A model generated the notes under the pieces. That model was given only the letters and a program-made list of their open reading frames with translations. It was not told the DNA's origin and ran no database searches. The position numbers and the translations under genes are program-made. Positions 20,790 through 31,172 of a stretch of DNA of 49,913 nucleotides are shown in pieces; the stretch's first letter is position 1, and each line of letters opens with the position of its first letter. This DNA comes from an uncultured Clostridia bacterium (lineage in GTDB: Bacteria > Bacillota > Clostridia > TANB77 > CAG-508): contig CALXPY010000004.1 in the NCBI GenBank assembly GCA_944390395.1, positions 1-49,913 of the forward strand, given 5' to 3'.

Positions 20790-22152
20790 TTATTTTATTC
20801 CAATAGATTTCATTGCCTCATTTATATTCCCAACGCCTATTATATCTAATTTATATTTTTCTTTCAAGAGTTTTTGGTTACTTTTTGGAATAATACACTT
20901 TTTAAAGCCTAATTTTTCTGCTTCTTTTAATCTTTTGTCTATTAAATTAACAGCTCTAACCTCTCCTGTAAGTCCAACTTCCCCTATTGCTACAGTAGTT
21001 TTATCTATACTAATATTTTTGAAACTTGAAGCTGCTGCTAATATAATTCCTAAATCTACAGCTGGTTCATTTATTTTTATTCCACTAACTACATTTAAGT
21101 AAACATCTTGTCCACCCAATGCAAGTCCAGCTTTTTTCTCTAACACAGCAATTAAAAGTGTTAATCTATTATAATCTATACCATTTGCTGTTCTTCTTGG
21201 TATTCCAAACACACTTGGAGTTGCAAGTGCTTGTAATTCTATCAATAATGGTCTTGTTCCTTCCATACTAGCTACAATAACTGATCCAGCTGGATTATCT
21301 GCTCTTTCAGAAATCAACACAGATGAAGGATTTGTTATTTCCACCATTCCCTCATTCTGCATTTCAAACATTCCAACCTCATTGGTTGAACCAAACCTAT
21401 TTTTTACACTTCTTAATATTCTATATGAAAAATATCTTTCACCTTCCAAATATAATACTGTATCTACTAAATGTTCTAATACTCTTGGACCTGCTATATT
21501 TCCTTCTTTAGTAACATGTCCTATAATTACAGTAGTTATATCATTACTTTTACATATTTTCATAATTCTTGAAGTTATTTCTCTAACTTGACTAACAGTT
21601 CCTGCTGCCGATGTAATTTCGTCGGAATACATTGTTTGAATAGAATCTATAATGGCAAGTTTAGGTTTCATTTCTAATATAGTATTTTCTATTATATCAA
21701 TATCTGTTTCTCCTAAAAACATTATATTTTCATTATTAATTCCTAACCTATCTGCTCTTAATTTAACCTGTTCTGCTGACTCTTCTCCAGAAACATATAA
21801 TACATTGCCATTTCCTTGTACATTATTACATAGCTGTAGAATAAGAGTAGATTTACCAATACCAGGTTCTCCGCCAAGAAGTACTAATGAACCTTTTACT
21901 AATCCTCCACCTAATACTCTATTTAATTCACCTATTCCTGTGCTAATTCTTATTGTTTCTTTTCCCTCAACTTTGTTTAATTGTCGTGGAGTTACATTCT
22001 TTTTTTCTGCTTTTCCCCCACCACTTACATTATTACTAATCTTTTCTTCATAAAAAGTATTCCATTCATTACATCCGTGGACATTTTCCTAACCATTTTG
22101 TTGATTCGTATCCACAACTACTGCAAACAAAAACTGTTTTACTTTTGCTCAT
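20790..22152 (-). pseudogene. radA: DNA repair protein RadA with a +1 frameshift at CGG
   Basis: The ATG at 22152, behind AAGGAGG, begins the zinc finger [16 protein letters not shown]. The zero frame then reads CCA CGG ATG TAA and stops after 27 codons. Skipping the C at 22077 gives [10 protein letters not shown], the exact CPxC second half of the finger, and 453 residues in all, normal for RadA. Downstream are Walker A GEPGIGKST, KNRFGSTNEVG (the RadA KNRFG motif) and a Lon-like C-terminal domain with the GLALGGQDVYLN region. RadA is a branch-migration helicase. Neither half carries other damage. It is either a real frameshift mutation, an assembly error, or programmed decoding at CGG, as in spoVT. 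Confidence 0.88.
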
Positions 22153-22198
22153 TCTTCCTCCTTTTTTCTCACTTACTGTTGGAAAAGAATTAAATTAA

Positions 22199-24148
22199 TT
22201 ATTTTTCAACAATCGCTAATATGAACATAGCATGAGACCAACCCAACCCCACTACCCAATTTGGTTGCATTGTTTGGTTATCTACCTGCTCTCCTAATAA
22301 TCCATGTACATTTGCAGAATTAATTATAAAATCAATACATTCTCTTTCTTTCTTATAATCTTTAATCTTTCTATAATACATTGCCATCCAACAAGTGGCT
22401 ATAGGCCATGGATTTTTTCCACCCATATAATGGTCTCCTTCAAATCTTAAGTATCCACCAGTATATGTCCTTAAAGTTAAATTTACTTTTTCTACAGTAT
22501 TTAATATTTTCTTTTCTTGAGGAGCAAACATATTAAATGGTATAACGCTTCCCATTACACTAATATCTGCCAAATTATCTTTTATATTTCTATGTAAAAT
22601 CTTTGTCTGTTCTTCACACATATTTTTAGATACATATTTTTTTATTTCTTCTATATAGACATTAATTTTTACTTCAACTTTATTTATACTTTCTAGCTTT
22701 AACCTATTTTTTTCTTCATATTGAGGTTTTACTATTTTGTATATTTCTAACATTGATTTTAAAGCAGCATATATTGCAGAAAGCGAATATAAATGGATAC
22801 CTTCATTCATTTCCCATAAATCATAACTTACAGGTAGTTTGTTTCTATTCTCTGTATGATATGTTTCTTCTATTTCTTTTTTTACTATATCCTTTTCATC
22901 TTTTAGCTGTAATATATTATCTAAATATTTAAATAAAAACTTAGTACCTTTTTCACACATTTTTAATGTGTCTTTTATAAATTTTTCATCTTTTGTTTCT
23001 TTGTAGTGTTCATAGACTCCAAATATTACACTAGCTGTTTCATCTATTTGATATCCCCAACATGGTGCTAGTCTTCCATCTGTATAAAATCTTTGCTCCC
23101 ACATTCCATTATCGCTTTGAGTATTTTTACAAAAGTTTTTATAAAATTTTTCAGTTTCCTTAGTCATTTTCAATTTATCTAAAGCTTTAGTTATAAAAAC
23201 TGCATCTCTTGGCCAACAGTAAGAATATTTTCCACATTTAGTCATATTTTCATCAACTTCTACAGCTGATGAAATTCCTCCAGTTTCTTGATTCAATAAC
23301 AGTGGAAATAATAATATACTTCTAGCTAATATTTTGTTTATTTTCTTATTTCTATTGTTTTCATCTTGTATAAAATTATCTGGCAAATGATCTTTTACAT
23401 ATTTCTTCCAATATTTTTCTGTTTGTTCTTGTTCCTTCTTTACATCTGTTTTTCTTATGCTCTCAATTTCTTTTTTTATTTGCTCTTCATTTTCTATCTC
23501 TGAAACTTTTTTTAATAAAACAAATATATCTAATTCTTTCTTTTCTCCTGGTTTTAATGTACCTAAATCATAGCTAATGCTTGAATCTGGAGACATTCCT
23601 ATGTAATCCTTATCCTGTATTATTCCACTATAGATATTATTTTCTGTATTATTTAACTGATGACTTAATGCTGGTTCCTTTGAAAATATACTCATTCTAT
23701 ATTCATGATTATATTGAGTTAGTACATTATCTTTAAATTCTCCTCCGAACATATCATCAATATTTGTTATTAATTTAGAATGTATTAAAAAGTTAATTTT
23801 CAAATCTATACTATTATTATTTTCAAAAATATACCTTTTTACTAAAATACTTTTTTTAGTCATTGCAAAATCTATTTGTTTTATTTTTAATCTAAAATAT
23901 AGATTTTCTATTTCTGTATTTAAAACATTGGTATTTTCTGTATAATATTGATCATAATTATTGTTAATATCTTTTTCTAAATAAATTATTGCAGAATCAT
24001 TTATTTTTACACCTGTTCTAAATTTATCTATGAATTGTTTGTATTCAGGTGCTGGAAACATTAACCTTAATAATTCTCCATTTTCACTATAACTAGCAGT
24101 AATATTTTTTCCACCTATTATCGCAGAATTTATATATTTGTTTTCCAT
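22199..24148 (-). CDS. Glycoside hydrolase family 15-type protein
   Basis: 649 residues, cytosolic (no signal peptide). An N-terminal beta-sandwich of about 260 residues precedes an (alpha/alpha)6 barrel. The barrel shows YCWPRDAVFITKAL, DNGMWEQR, CWGYQIDETA, DLWEMNEG and the late GGKNPWPIATCW, typical of GH15 glucoamylase/glucodextranase-like enzymes. It probably cleaves alpha-linked glucans such as glycogen or storage maltooligosaccharides inside the cell; the exact substrate cannot be told. It is oddly placed between a beta-CASP hydrolase and radA with a 46-nt gap to radA. Confidence 0.85.
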   Translation of the reverse strand: MENKYINSAIIGGKNITASYSENGELLRLMFPAPEYKQFIDKFRTGVKINDSAIIYLEKDINNNYDQYYTENTNVLNTEIENLYFRLKIKQIDFAMTKKSILVKRYIFENNNSIDLKINFLIHSKLITNIDDMFGGEFKDNVLTQYNHEYRMSIFSKEPALSHQLNNTENNIYSGIIQDKDYIGMSPDSSISYDLGTLKPGEKKELDIFVLLKKVSEIENEEQIKKEIESIRKTDVKKEQEQTEKYWKKYVKDHLPDNFIQDENNRNKKINKILARSILLFPLLLNQETGGISSAVEVDENMTKCGKYSYCWPRDAVFITKALDKLKMTKETEKFYKNFCKNTQSDNGMWEQRFYTDGRLAPCWGYQIDETASVIFGVYEHYKETKDEKFIKDTLKMCEKGTKFLFKYLDNILQLKDEKDIVKKEIEETYHTENRNKLPVSYDLWEMNEGIHLYSLSAIYAALKSMLEIYKIVKPQYEEKNRLKLESINKVEVKINVYIEEIKKYVSKNMCEEQTKILHRNIKDNLADISVMGSVIPFNMFAPQEKKILNTVEKVNLTLRTYTGGYLRFEGDHYMGGKNPWPIATCWMAMYYRKIKDYKKERECIDFIINSANVHGLLGEQVDNQTMQPNWVVGLGWSHAMFILAIVEK

Positions 24149-24166
24149 ATTTTACACTCGTTCCTC

Positions 24167-25807
24167 TCATTTATTTTCTACAATTTTTACAATTTGTCTC
24201 TCTATATCTTTTAATCTTTCTTTTAGTCTATTTACTTCTTCATCAGATGTTGTATTATTTAAATAATCCTCTTTTACGATTGTTTCCATATCATCCAATT
24301 CTTCTCTTAATGTTTTCATTCTTTCCAATACTTCTAGTCTTAGGAATCTGTGATCATTTACTTCTTTCTTTGTTAAGCTAACTTCTTCATTTAATTCGTA
24401 AGTTTCTCCCCTTGATGGTATTGTAACTGGAATATTAGTTGTATTTAATATTTTTTCTTTTAATACCAACTGTCCTTCTGGTTCTCCGTGAACTAAAAAG
24501 ATATGTTTAGGTTTTGTTATAAATGAATAAATAAAATTTAGTAACCATTCTTGATCAGCATGACCTGAATAACCTTCAATATATTCAATTCTAGCATTTA
24601 CTGCTATCTCTTCTCCAAATATTTTTACAGTTTTTTCTCCATCTACAATTCTTCTTCCTAAAGTTCCTGGTGCTTGATATCCAACAAACAAAATTGTACT
24701 ATTTGGATTCCATAAGTTATGTTTTAAATGATGTTTAATTCTTCCTACTTCACACATGCCACTAGCAGAAATTATTATTGAAGATTCATTCTTTTCATTC
24801 AATGCTTTTGATTCTTCTGCTGTTCTTGTAAACTGTAAACCTGGAAATTCAAGTGGATTGTCACCTCTTTTTATAATTTCTTGTGTTTCTTCATCAAACA
24901 AGTTCATATTTTCCTTAAATATTTCTGTAGCAGAAATTGCAAGTGGGCTATCTACATAAACAGGAACGCTTTGTAAAGTTTTATATTTTTTCTCGAATTC
25001 TTCATCTCCACTTTCTTTCAAATTATTTAGTTCATATAATATTTCCTGCGTTCTTCCTACCGCAAAAGAAGGAATTACTACTGTCCCTCCCTTATCTAAA
25101 GTTTCAGATACAATGTTTAAAAATAATTTAGCTTTATCATCATTTCTTATATGTAATCTGCCACCATAAGTAGATTCCATTACAAGATAATCTGCAGTTT
25201 CTATCATTGTTGGTGAAGATAATAATGGTATATCATTATTTCCTAAGTCTCCTGTAAATACAACTTTTGTTTCTTTTCCATCTTCATTTGCCCAAATTTC
25301 TATAATAGCTGATCCAAGCATATGACCAGCATCATTGAATCTAACATGTAAATTTTCATTAATTTCTATAATTTCGTCATAATTTACAGGTCTAAATAGT
25401 TTCATACAATCAATTGCATCTTGTGCTGTATATAAAGGTGGTAGTGGTTTTTCACCTTTTCTTACTCTTTTTCTATTTTTCCATTCAATTTCTTGCTCTT
25501 GAATATGTCCACTATCTGGTAACATAATTGAACAAAGATCTCTTGTTGCTTTTGTTGTAATTATTTCATTTCTATATCCATCAATATATAATTTAGGTAT
25601 TCTTCCAGAATGATCTATATGTGCATGTGTTAATAAAACAAAATCTATTTCATCCACATTAAATTGAAATGGTTCTGAATTCTCCCACTCATCTTTGGCA
25701 CTACCTTGATACATACCACAATCCACTAAAAATTTCTTTCCTGCTGCTTCTACTAAAAAATTTGATCCTGTAACGGTTTTGGTTGCTCCTAAAAAAGTAA
25801 TATTCAT
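24167..25807 (-). CDS. Metallo-beta-lactamase / beta-CASP family hydrolase
   Basis: 546 residues. The metallo-beta-lactamase motif HAHIDHSG (about residues 60-67), GHMLGS and VFTGDLGN bind two metals. The beta-CASP part shows STYGGRLH, SFAVGRTQE, SASGMCEVGRI and GYSGHADQEWL, as in bacterial CPSF-like ribonucleases. It probably processes RNA in the cytosol. A coiled-coil tail (about 480-546) with many Glu and Lys is an addition to the core fold. It lies 4 nt from the preceding unknown gene, so the two are likely cotranslated. Confidence 0.88.
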   Translation of the reverse strand: MNITFLGATKTVTGSNFLVEAAGKKFLVDCGMYQGSAKDEWENSEPFQFNVDEIDFVLLTHAHIDHSGRIPKLYIDGYRNEIITTKATRDLCSIMLPDSGHIQEQEIEWKNRKRVRKGEKPLPPLYTAQDAIDCMKLFRPVNYDEIIEINENLHVRFNDAGHMLGSAIIEIWANEDGKETKVVFTGDLGNNDIPLLSSPTMIETADYLVMESTYGGRLHIRNDDKAKLFLNIVSETLDKGGTVVIPSFAVGRTQEILYELNNLKESGDEEFEKKYKTLQSVPVYVDSPLAISATEIFKENMNLFDEETQEIIKRGDNPLEFPGLQFTRTAEESKALNEKNESSIIISASGMCEVGRIKHHLKHNLWNPNSTILFVGYQAPGTLGRRIVDGEKTVKIFGEEIAVNARIEYIEGYSGHADQEWLLNFIYSFITKPKHIFLVHGEPEGQLVLKEKILNTTNIPVTIPSRGETYELNEEVSLTKKEVNDHRFLRLEVLERMKTLREELDDMETIVKEDYLNNTTSDEEVNRLKERLKDIERQIVKIVENK

Positions 25808-25811
25808 TAAA

Positions 25812-27359
25812 TCAATCCTTTCTTATCATTAATTTTTCTTTTTTCTTAATTTTAAATTTTCTATCATTTAATATTTCTATAGAAGTCTCTAATATTGTTG
25901 TATCATAATATCTTACAATTATCCTACCTTCCTTAACTTCTGTTTCTATAACAATGTTATCTAAATCTATTATCTTAGAGTCAAATATTTTCATTATAAT
26001 TTCATCATTAACATCTTTTAGTTCTGCTATTGCATAAATTACTTTATGTTCTATTGCTTTTTTTATTAGTTCTTTCTCTATTTTTATGATTATTTTGTTT
26101 AATTTTTCTATATCTTTAATTTTTAATTCTTCATTAAAAGGTATAAATCTATAATATCTAATTATGTATATTAGATCTACTATTTCCTTTTTTGTTTCTA
26201 CTTTTTTTATCCTTTTATTAATATCATCTAGAAATAATATACACAATTCTATGATATTATTTTTTATATCCTCTTTATCTTCTAAATCTAATTTATTTAA
26301 AAAGTTAACATTTTCTTGTAATTGATGCTTCATATTTACGAATTCTATAGGATCAATTATTTTATTATATTCCTTTATTTTTCTTAATATTTCTGCTCTT
26401 TCTTCTTCTAATTTATTTGACAAATGATTAATGCTAAAAATTTTTTCCTTATTTGGAAGTTTTTCATTTCTTTGTACATATTCTTCTTTTAAAAGATCTT
26501 TATTGTTTAATATTAAGTCTATTCTTTCTATCTCTTTAGTACATTTTTTCTTTTGTTCTGTTATTTTATTTAAATATTCTTTTTTATCTTGCATTTCTTC
26601 AAGTTTATTTCTATTTATTTCTCTGCAATTAATAATTTTTTTTCTTTCCTCTTCATCTTCCTTAATATTTACATCTATAGCTAATTTACATATCCACTCT
26701 ATTAAATCCACATTAATCTTATCTTGCATTAAAGAAAAATAATCTACTAACATATTTTGGTTTCTAATAAATTCATAAACAAAATCTTTACCAAGTAAAA
26801 ATAATAAATTTTGGTAGATAATATTTATATTAAGATTTCTAATATCTTTTGTTACTATATCCCATGACCAACCATTAAAATCCCTTATAACTTCATCTTC
26901 TGAAATATTGCTACCTGTTTTTAATAAATTATTTACAGGATTTTTCAATAAATCTTGCTCTGGTGGTAAGATTATTTCATCTTTTGAAATATCTAAAATG
27001 GCATATAATAATACACTTTCATTTCCATTAACTATTATTTTTCCTTCTTCTTTATCTACTATATATTTTAAGTTTTTTTGTTCTAATATATCATTTTCAC
27101 TTGAATTTAGTTTAGCAATTATAATTTCATTACATTTTTGCTCGACAGTATCAATTATTTGCTCTAAAAACTCAGATTTATTTAAAACTTCTCTTTTTAC
27201 TTTTTCATAATCATGATAAGAATTTTCTATCTTATACATCATGCTAAGTAATAAATTTTTTGCATCTAAAGAAAAGTTTTTTTTATCTAATACTTTTTCT
27301 AGTTTGTTTGTATAATCTTTTAAATTTATTTTAGATAAAAAATTTTCTTTTTTTTCCAT
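25812..27359 (-). CDS. Conserved-looking hypothetical coiled-coil protein
   Basis: 515 residues, no family recognised. It has no signal peptide. The middle (about 245-345) is a strong coiled coil rich in Lys, Glu and Asn, and the C-terminal 90 residues look beta-rich (VIETEVKEGRIIVRYYD). Position is informative: it is 30 nt after ftsK and 4 nt before the beta-CASP hydrolase, in one transcription unit. A structural role in the cell cycle or RNA processing would be a guess. Confidence 0.65.
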   Translation of the reverse strand: MEKKENFLSKINLKDYTNKLEKVLDKKNFSLDAKNLLLSMMYKIENSYHDYEKVKREVLNKSEFLEQIIDTVEQKCNEIIIAKLNSSENDILEQKNLKYIVDKEEGKIIVNGNESVLLYAILDISKDEIILPPEQDLLKNPVNNLLKTGSNISEDEVIRDFNGWSWDIVTKDIRNLNINIIYQNLLFLLGKDFVYEFIRNQNMLVDYFSLMQDKINVDLIEWICKLAIDVNIKEDEEERKKIINCREINRNKLEEMQDKKEYLNKITEQKKKCTKEIERIDLILNNKDLLKEEYVQRNEKLPNKEKIFSINHLSNKLEEERAEILRKIKEYNKIIDPIEFVNMKHQLQENVNFLNKLDLEDKEDIKNNIIELCILFLDDINKRIKKVETKKEIVDLIYIIRYYRFIPFNEELKIKDIEKLNKIIIKIEKELIKKAIEHKVIYAIAELKDVNDEIIMKIFDSKIIDLDNIVIETEVKEGRIIVRYYDTTILETSIEILNDRKFKIKKKEKLMIRKD

Positions 27360-27389
27360 AAATCCTCTTTTCTTTTGATTTTTTAATTA

Positions 27390-29786
27390 TTAAACATTCT
27401 CCTCATAAGGTTCTACATTTTGGCTCATTTTTAATTCTTGCCATCTCTCTTTTGACATTAAAACCTCACGTGGCTTACTTCCTTGGTAGCCAGAAATTAT
27501 ACCTCTTTCTTCCATTTGATCTATAATTCTTCCTGCTCTAGCATAACCAACCTTAAATCTTCTTTGTATAAAAGATGTAGATGCTTGTCCTGTCTCAACT
27601 ACTGTTTCTATAGCTTCCATTAATAATGGATCTGTACCGTCATCATCATCTTCATCTTTAATTTCTTTTTCCGTTTTATTGTTATTCTCTATTTGCTCCA
27701 AAATATCTTCATTATAGCTTACTTCGCCATTTGTTTTAACAAAGTCAACTATTTTTTCTACTTCTTTATCTGATATAAAAGCGCCCTGTACTCTAACTGG
27801 CTTTGGAGCTCCAGATGGATAGAATAGCATATCTCCTTTTCCTAACAGCTTTTCTGCACCTGCCATATCCAATACAGTTCTTGAATCTATTTGTGAAGAT
27901 ACTGCAAAAGAAATTCTTGAAGGTATATTTGCTTTTATAATACCTGTAATAACATCAACAGATGGTCTTTGAGTTGCTATTACAAGATGCATTCCTGCTG
28001 CTCTAGCCATTTGCGCTAATCTACATATTGAATCTTCAACATCTTTTGGAGATACCATCATTAAGTCTGATAACTCATCTATAATAATAACTATTTGAGG
28101 TAATTTTTCTCCATTACCTTCTTTTTCTAGAGCTTCATTATATCCTTTTATGTCTCTTACATTTTTATTTGCAAATAGACTATATCTATTAACCATTTCT
28201 TGAACTGCCCATGCCAAAGCTCCTGCTGCTTTTTTAGGATCAGTAACTACAGGTATTAACAAATGTGGAATGCCATTATATACAGAAAGCTCTACTACTT
28301 TTGGATCAACCATTACCAATTTTACTTCACTTGGTTTTGCTTTATAAATAATACTTGTTATTAATGTATTAATGCACACACTTTTACCAGATCCAGTGGC
28401 ACCTGCTATTAATACATGCGGCATTTTAGCAATATCTGTTACTACTTCATTGCCGGCAACATCTTTTCCTAATGCAAAAGCTAATTTGGATTTTTTATTT
28501 TTAAATTCATCACAATCAATTATTTCTCTTAAATGAACGACTTCATTTTCTTTGTTAGGAACTTCTATTCCTACTGCTTGTTTTCCTGGAATAGGAGCTT
28601 CTATCCTTATAGTTTCTGCTGCCAAATTTAAGGCAATATCATCAGCTAAATTAGCTATTTTACTTACTCTAACCCCTTCTGCTGGTTTTAATTCATATCT
28701 TGTAATTGCAGGTCCAACAGATACATTTTCCACTTTTGCTGAAACGCCAAAGCTGTATAAAGTTTTTTGTAATTTAGTTGCTGTATCTGTAACTGCTTTC
28801 TTTCCAATTTTTGTTCCTTTTTTCTCTGGCTCACTCAATAGTTGAATTGGTGGAAACTCATAATTTTCATCTTCTACAGTAATCGTATGTTCTAATTGTA
28901 ATACTTCTTTTACTTTTTCTTCTTTCTTTTCTTGCTCTTGTTTAAATAAATTTGCTTCAATAACATCTGGTGAAGATTCTTCTTTATCTTTTTTCTTGCC
29001 AAATATAGGCAATGTTAAATCATCATCTTTATGATCATATTTCTTCATTTTCTTTTTATCTTGTTCATCTAAATTTATTGTTAACTGATCATCAATTTCC
29101 ATTGCTAATTTTTCAGCTTCTTCTTTTTCTCTTTGTCTACGTTCCTTTTTAGTTTCTTTTCTTTCTGCTACATTCTCTACTTTACTTTTTCTTAGTTCTT
29201 CATTATGCTCACGTCTCTGTTCTTTTTTCTCTTCTCTACGCTCTTCCCAATTGTATAGCATTTCACTAATCATCTCTGCAGGTCTTATTCCAAACATGAA
29301 TACTACTAAGACCAAAGCCACTCCTATTGTTACTATAATGGCTCCTGTGTTTCCAAACATTTCTATTAGTGGTACTGCAATTATGGTTCCTATTACACCT
29401 CCACCTTCTGTACGTTCCGCTCCTGCATCATAAGCTTGTTCTACTATTACAGAAAAATCTTGATCTAGTTTTACGCCTTCACTATTAATTTGAATTATAC
29501 TTAATAAACCAGCTATACATACCAAAAAGATACCGTATTGTATAAGTTTTGATATCATATATTCTTTCTCATTATTAGTCATATATATAGCTATTAAAAA
29601 AGTTCCAATTGGAATAACATACTTTATAAAGCCCATTATACCTCCAAGTAAAGGGCTTAAATTTTCTCCTATATATCCTGATTTTGTATATATTAATATC
29701 ATTAATAATATACTTATTACTACAAGTGCTACTACAGCAACATTTATATCAATTGTTTTCTTCTTTTTTTTTCCTCTTTTTGCCAA
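27390..29786 (-). CDS. ftsK: DNA translocase FtsK/SpoIIIE
   Basis: 798 residues. Four or five membrane segments lie within residues 18-175, followed by a charged linker (about 180-330). The motor domain has Walker A GATGSGKS and Walker B VIIIDELSDLM. The C-terminal gamma winged-helix (STSFIQRRFKVGYARAGRI) recognises orienting sequences. It pumps chromosomal DNA through the closing septum or into the forespore. It heads a long minus-strand set and follows a terminator at 29815. Confidence 0.95.
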   Translation of the reverse strand: MAKRGKKKKKTIDINVAVVALVVISILLMILIYTKSGYIGENLSPLLGGIMGFIKYVIPIGTFLIAIYMTNNEKEYMISKLIQYGIFLVCIAGLLSIIQINSEGVKLDQDFSVIVEQAYDAGAERTEGGGVIGTIIAVPLIEMFGNTGAIIVTIGVALVLVVFMFGIRPAEMISEMLYNWEERREEKKEQRREHNEELRKSKVENVAERKETKKERRQREKEEAEKLAMEIDDQLTINLDEQDKKKMKKYDHKDDDLTLPIFGKKKDKEESSPDVIEANLFKQEQEKKEEKVKEVLQLEHTITVEDENYEFPPIQLLSEPEKKGTKIGKKAVTDTATKLQKTLYSFGVSAKVENVSVGPAITRYELKPAEGVRVSKIANLADDIALNLAAETIRIEAPIPGKQAVGIEVPNKENEVVHLREIIDCDEFKNKKSKLAFALGKDVAGNEVVTDIAKMPHVLIAGATGSGKSVCINTLITSIIYKAKPSEVKLVMVDPKVVELSVYNGIPHLLIPVVTDPKKAAGALAWAVQEMVNRYSLFANKNVRDIKGYNEALEKEGNGEKLPQIVIIIDELSDLMMVSPKDVEDSICRLAQMARAAGMHLVIATQRPSVDVITGIIKANIPSRISFAVSSQIDSRTVLDMAGAEKLLGKGDMLFYPSGAPKPVRVQGAFISDKEVEKIVDFVKTNGEVSYNEDILEQIENNNKTEKEIKDEDDDDGTDPLLMEAIETVVETGQASTSFIQRRFKVGYARAGRIIDQMEERGIISGYQGSKPREVLMSKERWQELKMSQNVEPYEENV

Positions 29787-29811
29787 AGTAATTCCTCCTA
29801 TAATGTAAAAA

Positions 29812-29870
29812 ACAGAATATCAGAAATCAATTGTTAATTGATTTATCTATGATTTCTGATTTCTGTTTTT
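29812..29870 (-). terminator. Terminator between the coiled-coil gene and ftsK
   Basis: The minus strand forms a long imperfect stem (CAGAAATCAGAAATCA with TTGATTTCTGATATTCTG) followed by TTTTTT. It overlaps the stop codon of the 145-aa gene. Confidence 0.75.
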
Positions 29871-30307
29871 TATTTTAACTCTTTTCTATTATTTTGTATT
29901 ACTTTCAATGCTTCTTCCAAAGCCACTTCTATTCCTGATAAAACATTATCTGCATAATCCTTTGTACCTTTTGTAATTTCTCTAGACATTTCATTTGCTG
30001 TTTCTATTATTTCAACTTTCTTCTCATAAGCTTTTCTTGTTATTTCGTGTTCATCTATCATAGATATAATTCTGTTTTCAGCTTCTTTTATAATTTCATC
30101 TGCCTCGTTTTGAGCTTCAACTAAAATTCTTTGTCTTTCTTCTTTTACCCATTTAGCTTGTTTCAATTCATCTGGTAATTTTAATCTTATTTCCTTAATA
30201 ATTTCTAGAATTTCTTCTTTATCTACTATACATTTGTCTGAAAAAGGTACAGATTTACTTCTATCTAACATATCCTCCAAAGTTTCTAGTAATGTAAATA
30301 TTTCCAT
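29870..30307 (-). CDS. Coiled-coil protein downstream of rsmD
   Basis: 145 residues, almost entirely helical with heptad repeats, notably KWVKEERQRILVEAQNEADE and AENRIISMIDEHEITRK. This pattern resembles short ATP-synthase-B-like or DivIVA-like coiled coils that databases often label ATPase in Clostridia, but there is no nucleotide-binding motif. It starts 4 nt after rsmD and shares its transcript. Function unknown. Confidence 0.7.
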   Translation of the reverse strand: MEIFTLLETLEDMLDRSKSVPFSDKCIVDKEEILEIIKEIRLKLPDELKQAKWVKEERQRILVEAQNEADEIIKEAENRIISMIDEHEITRKAYEKKVEIIETANEMSREITKGTKDYADNVLSGIEVALEEALKVIQNNRKELK

Positions 30308-30311
30308 TGTT

Positions 30312-30875
30312 TTACTCCTTTCGCCTTAAGAACAGAAGGCTAACTCTTCCATATTTTCTAATATCATACACATCTATTATTTTCATTTTTTCCAATTCAA
30401 GTAACTCTCTTTCTTTATCATCAGTCTCTATTATTATTATTCCGTCCATAAGTAGTAAATCTAGTTTTAAAATTGTTCTAACAGAATCTACTGCAATATT
30501 TAATCTGTATGGTGGATCTATGTATACTAAATCAAATTTAATATTTTCATCACTTAACTTTTGTAAACATTTTTTATAATCTGTGTTCATTACAACTGCT
30601 TTATCTGTTAAATTGGTTTTTTGTAAATTTTTATATACCATATTAATTGCTTCTCTATTATTCTCGCAGAAATATGCAAGTTTTGCTTTTCTACTTAGAG
30701 TTTCTATTCCTATTGCACCACTTCCTGCAAATAAGTCTAAAACTGTTGCGTCTTCAATTTTATGCTGAATAATATTAAATAACGATTCTTTTACTCTATC
30801 TAATGTTGGTCTTGTTGCTTCACTCTCAATAGAGTTTAATTTTGTTCCTCTTGCTGAACCACTTATAACTCTCAT
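30312..30875 (-). CDS. rsmD: 16S rRNA (guanine966-N2)-methyltransferase RsmD
   Basis: 187 residues. N-terminal MRVISGSARGTKL is typical, then TRPTLDRVKESLFNII, the SAM-binding LDLFAGSGAIGIE and the catalytic DPPY (IDPPYRLN). It methylates G966 of 16S rRNA. It has its own promoter (30904-30931) and is followed by the coiled-coil gene. Confidence 0.95.
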   Translation of the reverse strand: MRVISGSARGTKLNSIESEATRPTLDRVKESLFNIIQHKIEDATVLDLFAGSGAIGIETLSRKAKLAYFCENNREAINMVYKNLQKTNLTDKAVVMNTDYKKCLQKLSDENIKFDLVYIDPPYRLNIAVDSVRTILKLDLLLMDGIIIIETDDKERELLELEKMKIIDVYDIRKYGRVSLLFLRRKE

Positions 30876-30903
30876 AATACCTCTTATTATATGATATATA
30901 TCT

Positions 30904-30931
30904 ATTTTATATTTTTATACCAATATGTCAA
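30904..30931 (-). promoter_or_regulatory. Promoter of rsmD
   Basis: TTGACA (30931-30926) and TAAAAT (30909-30904) on the minus strand with 16-nt spacing, 29 nt before the start codon. Confidence 0.6.
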
Positions 30932-31082
30932 TACCTTTAACAGAAATGTAATAAAGTTTTAATACAATTGTAACACTAAAACATTCTTGTTATATATGTA
31001 GAAATTATATAACAATTTATGTCAAATGTAAAGAAAAACTTATTTTATAATAGATTTTTCCTATACATCTGTTAGCGAAGCT

Positions 31083-31126
31083 TTTTATCTAATAGGAATT
31101 TCAAAGAAATTTCCTATTAGATAAAA
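31083..31126. repeat. Long palindrome downstream of divIVA
   Basis: TTTTATCTAATAGGAA pairs exactly with TTCCTATTAGATAAAA around a 12-nt centre that itself pairs. It is immediately preceded by the 18-mer at 31064-31081 that recurs at 12300. The function is unknown; it may act as a second terminator or a small repeat element. Confidence 0.6.
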
Positions 31127-31160
31127 TAAATCCGGGTAGCTAAATAACTCCCCCGGATTT
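31121..31160 (-). terminator. Terminator of sepF-divIVA
   Basis: On the minus strand AAATCCGGG/CCCGGATTT is followed by TATTTTAT. It lies 13 nt after the divIVA stop codon. Confidence 0.8.
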
Positions 31161-31172
31161 ATCCCTATAGAA

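Noticed and set aside
22180..22198. Terminator between GH15 and radA
   Set aside because: The A/T inverted repeat is weak and imperfect, so I did not call a transcript end there.
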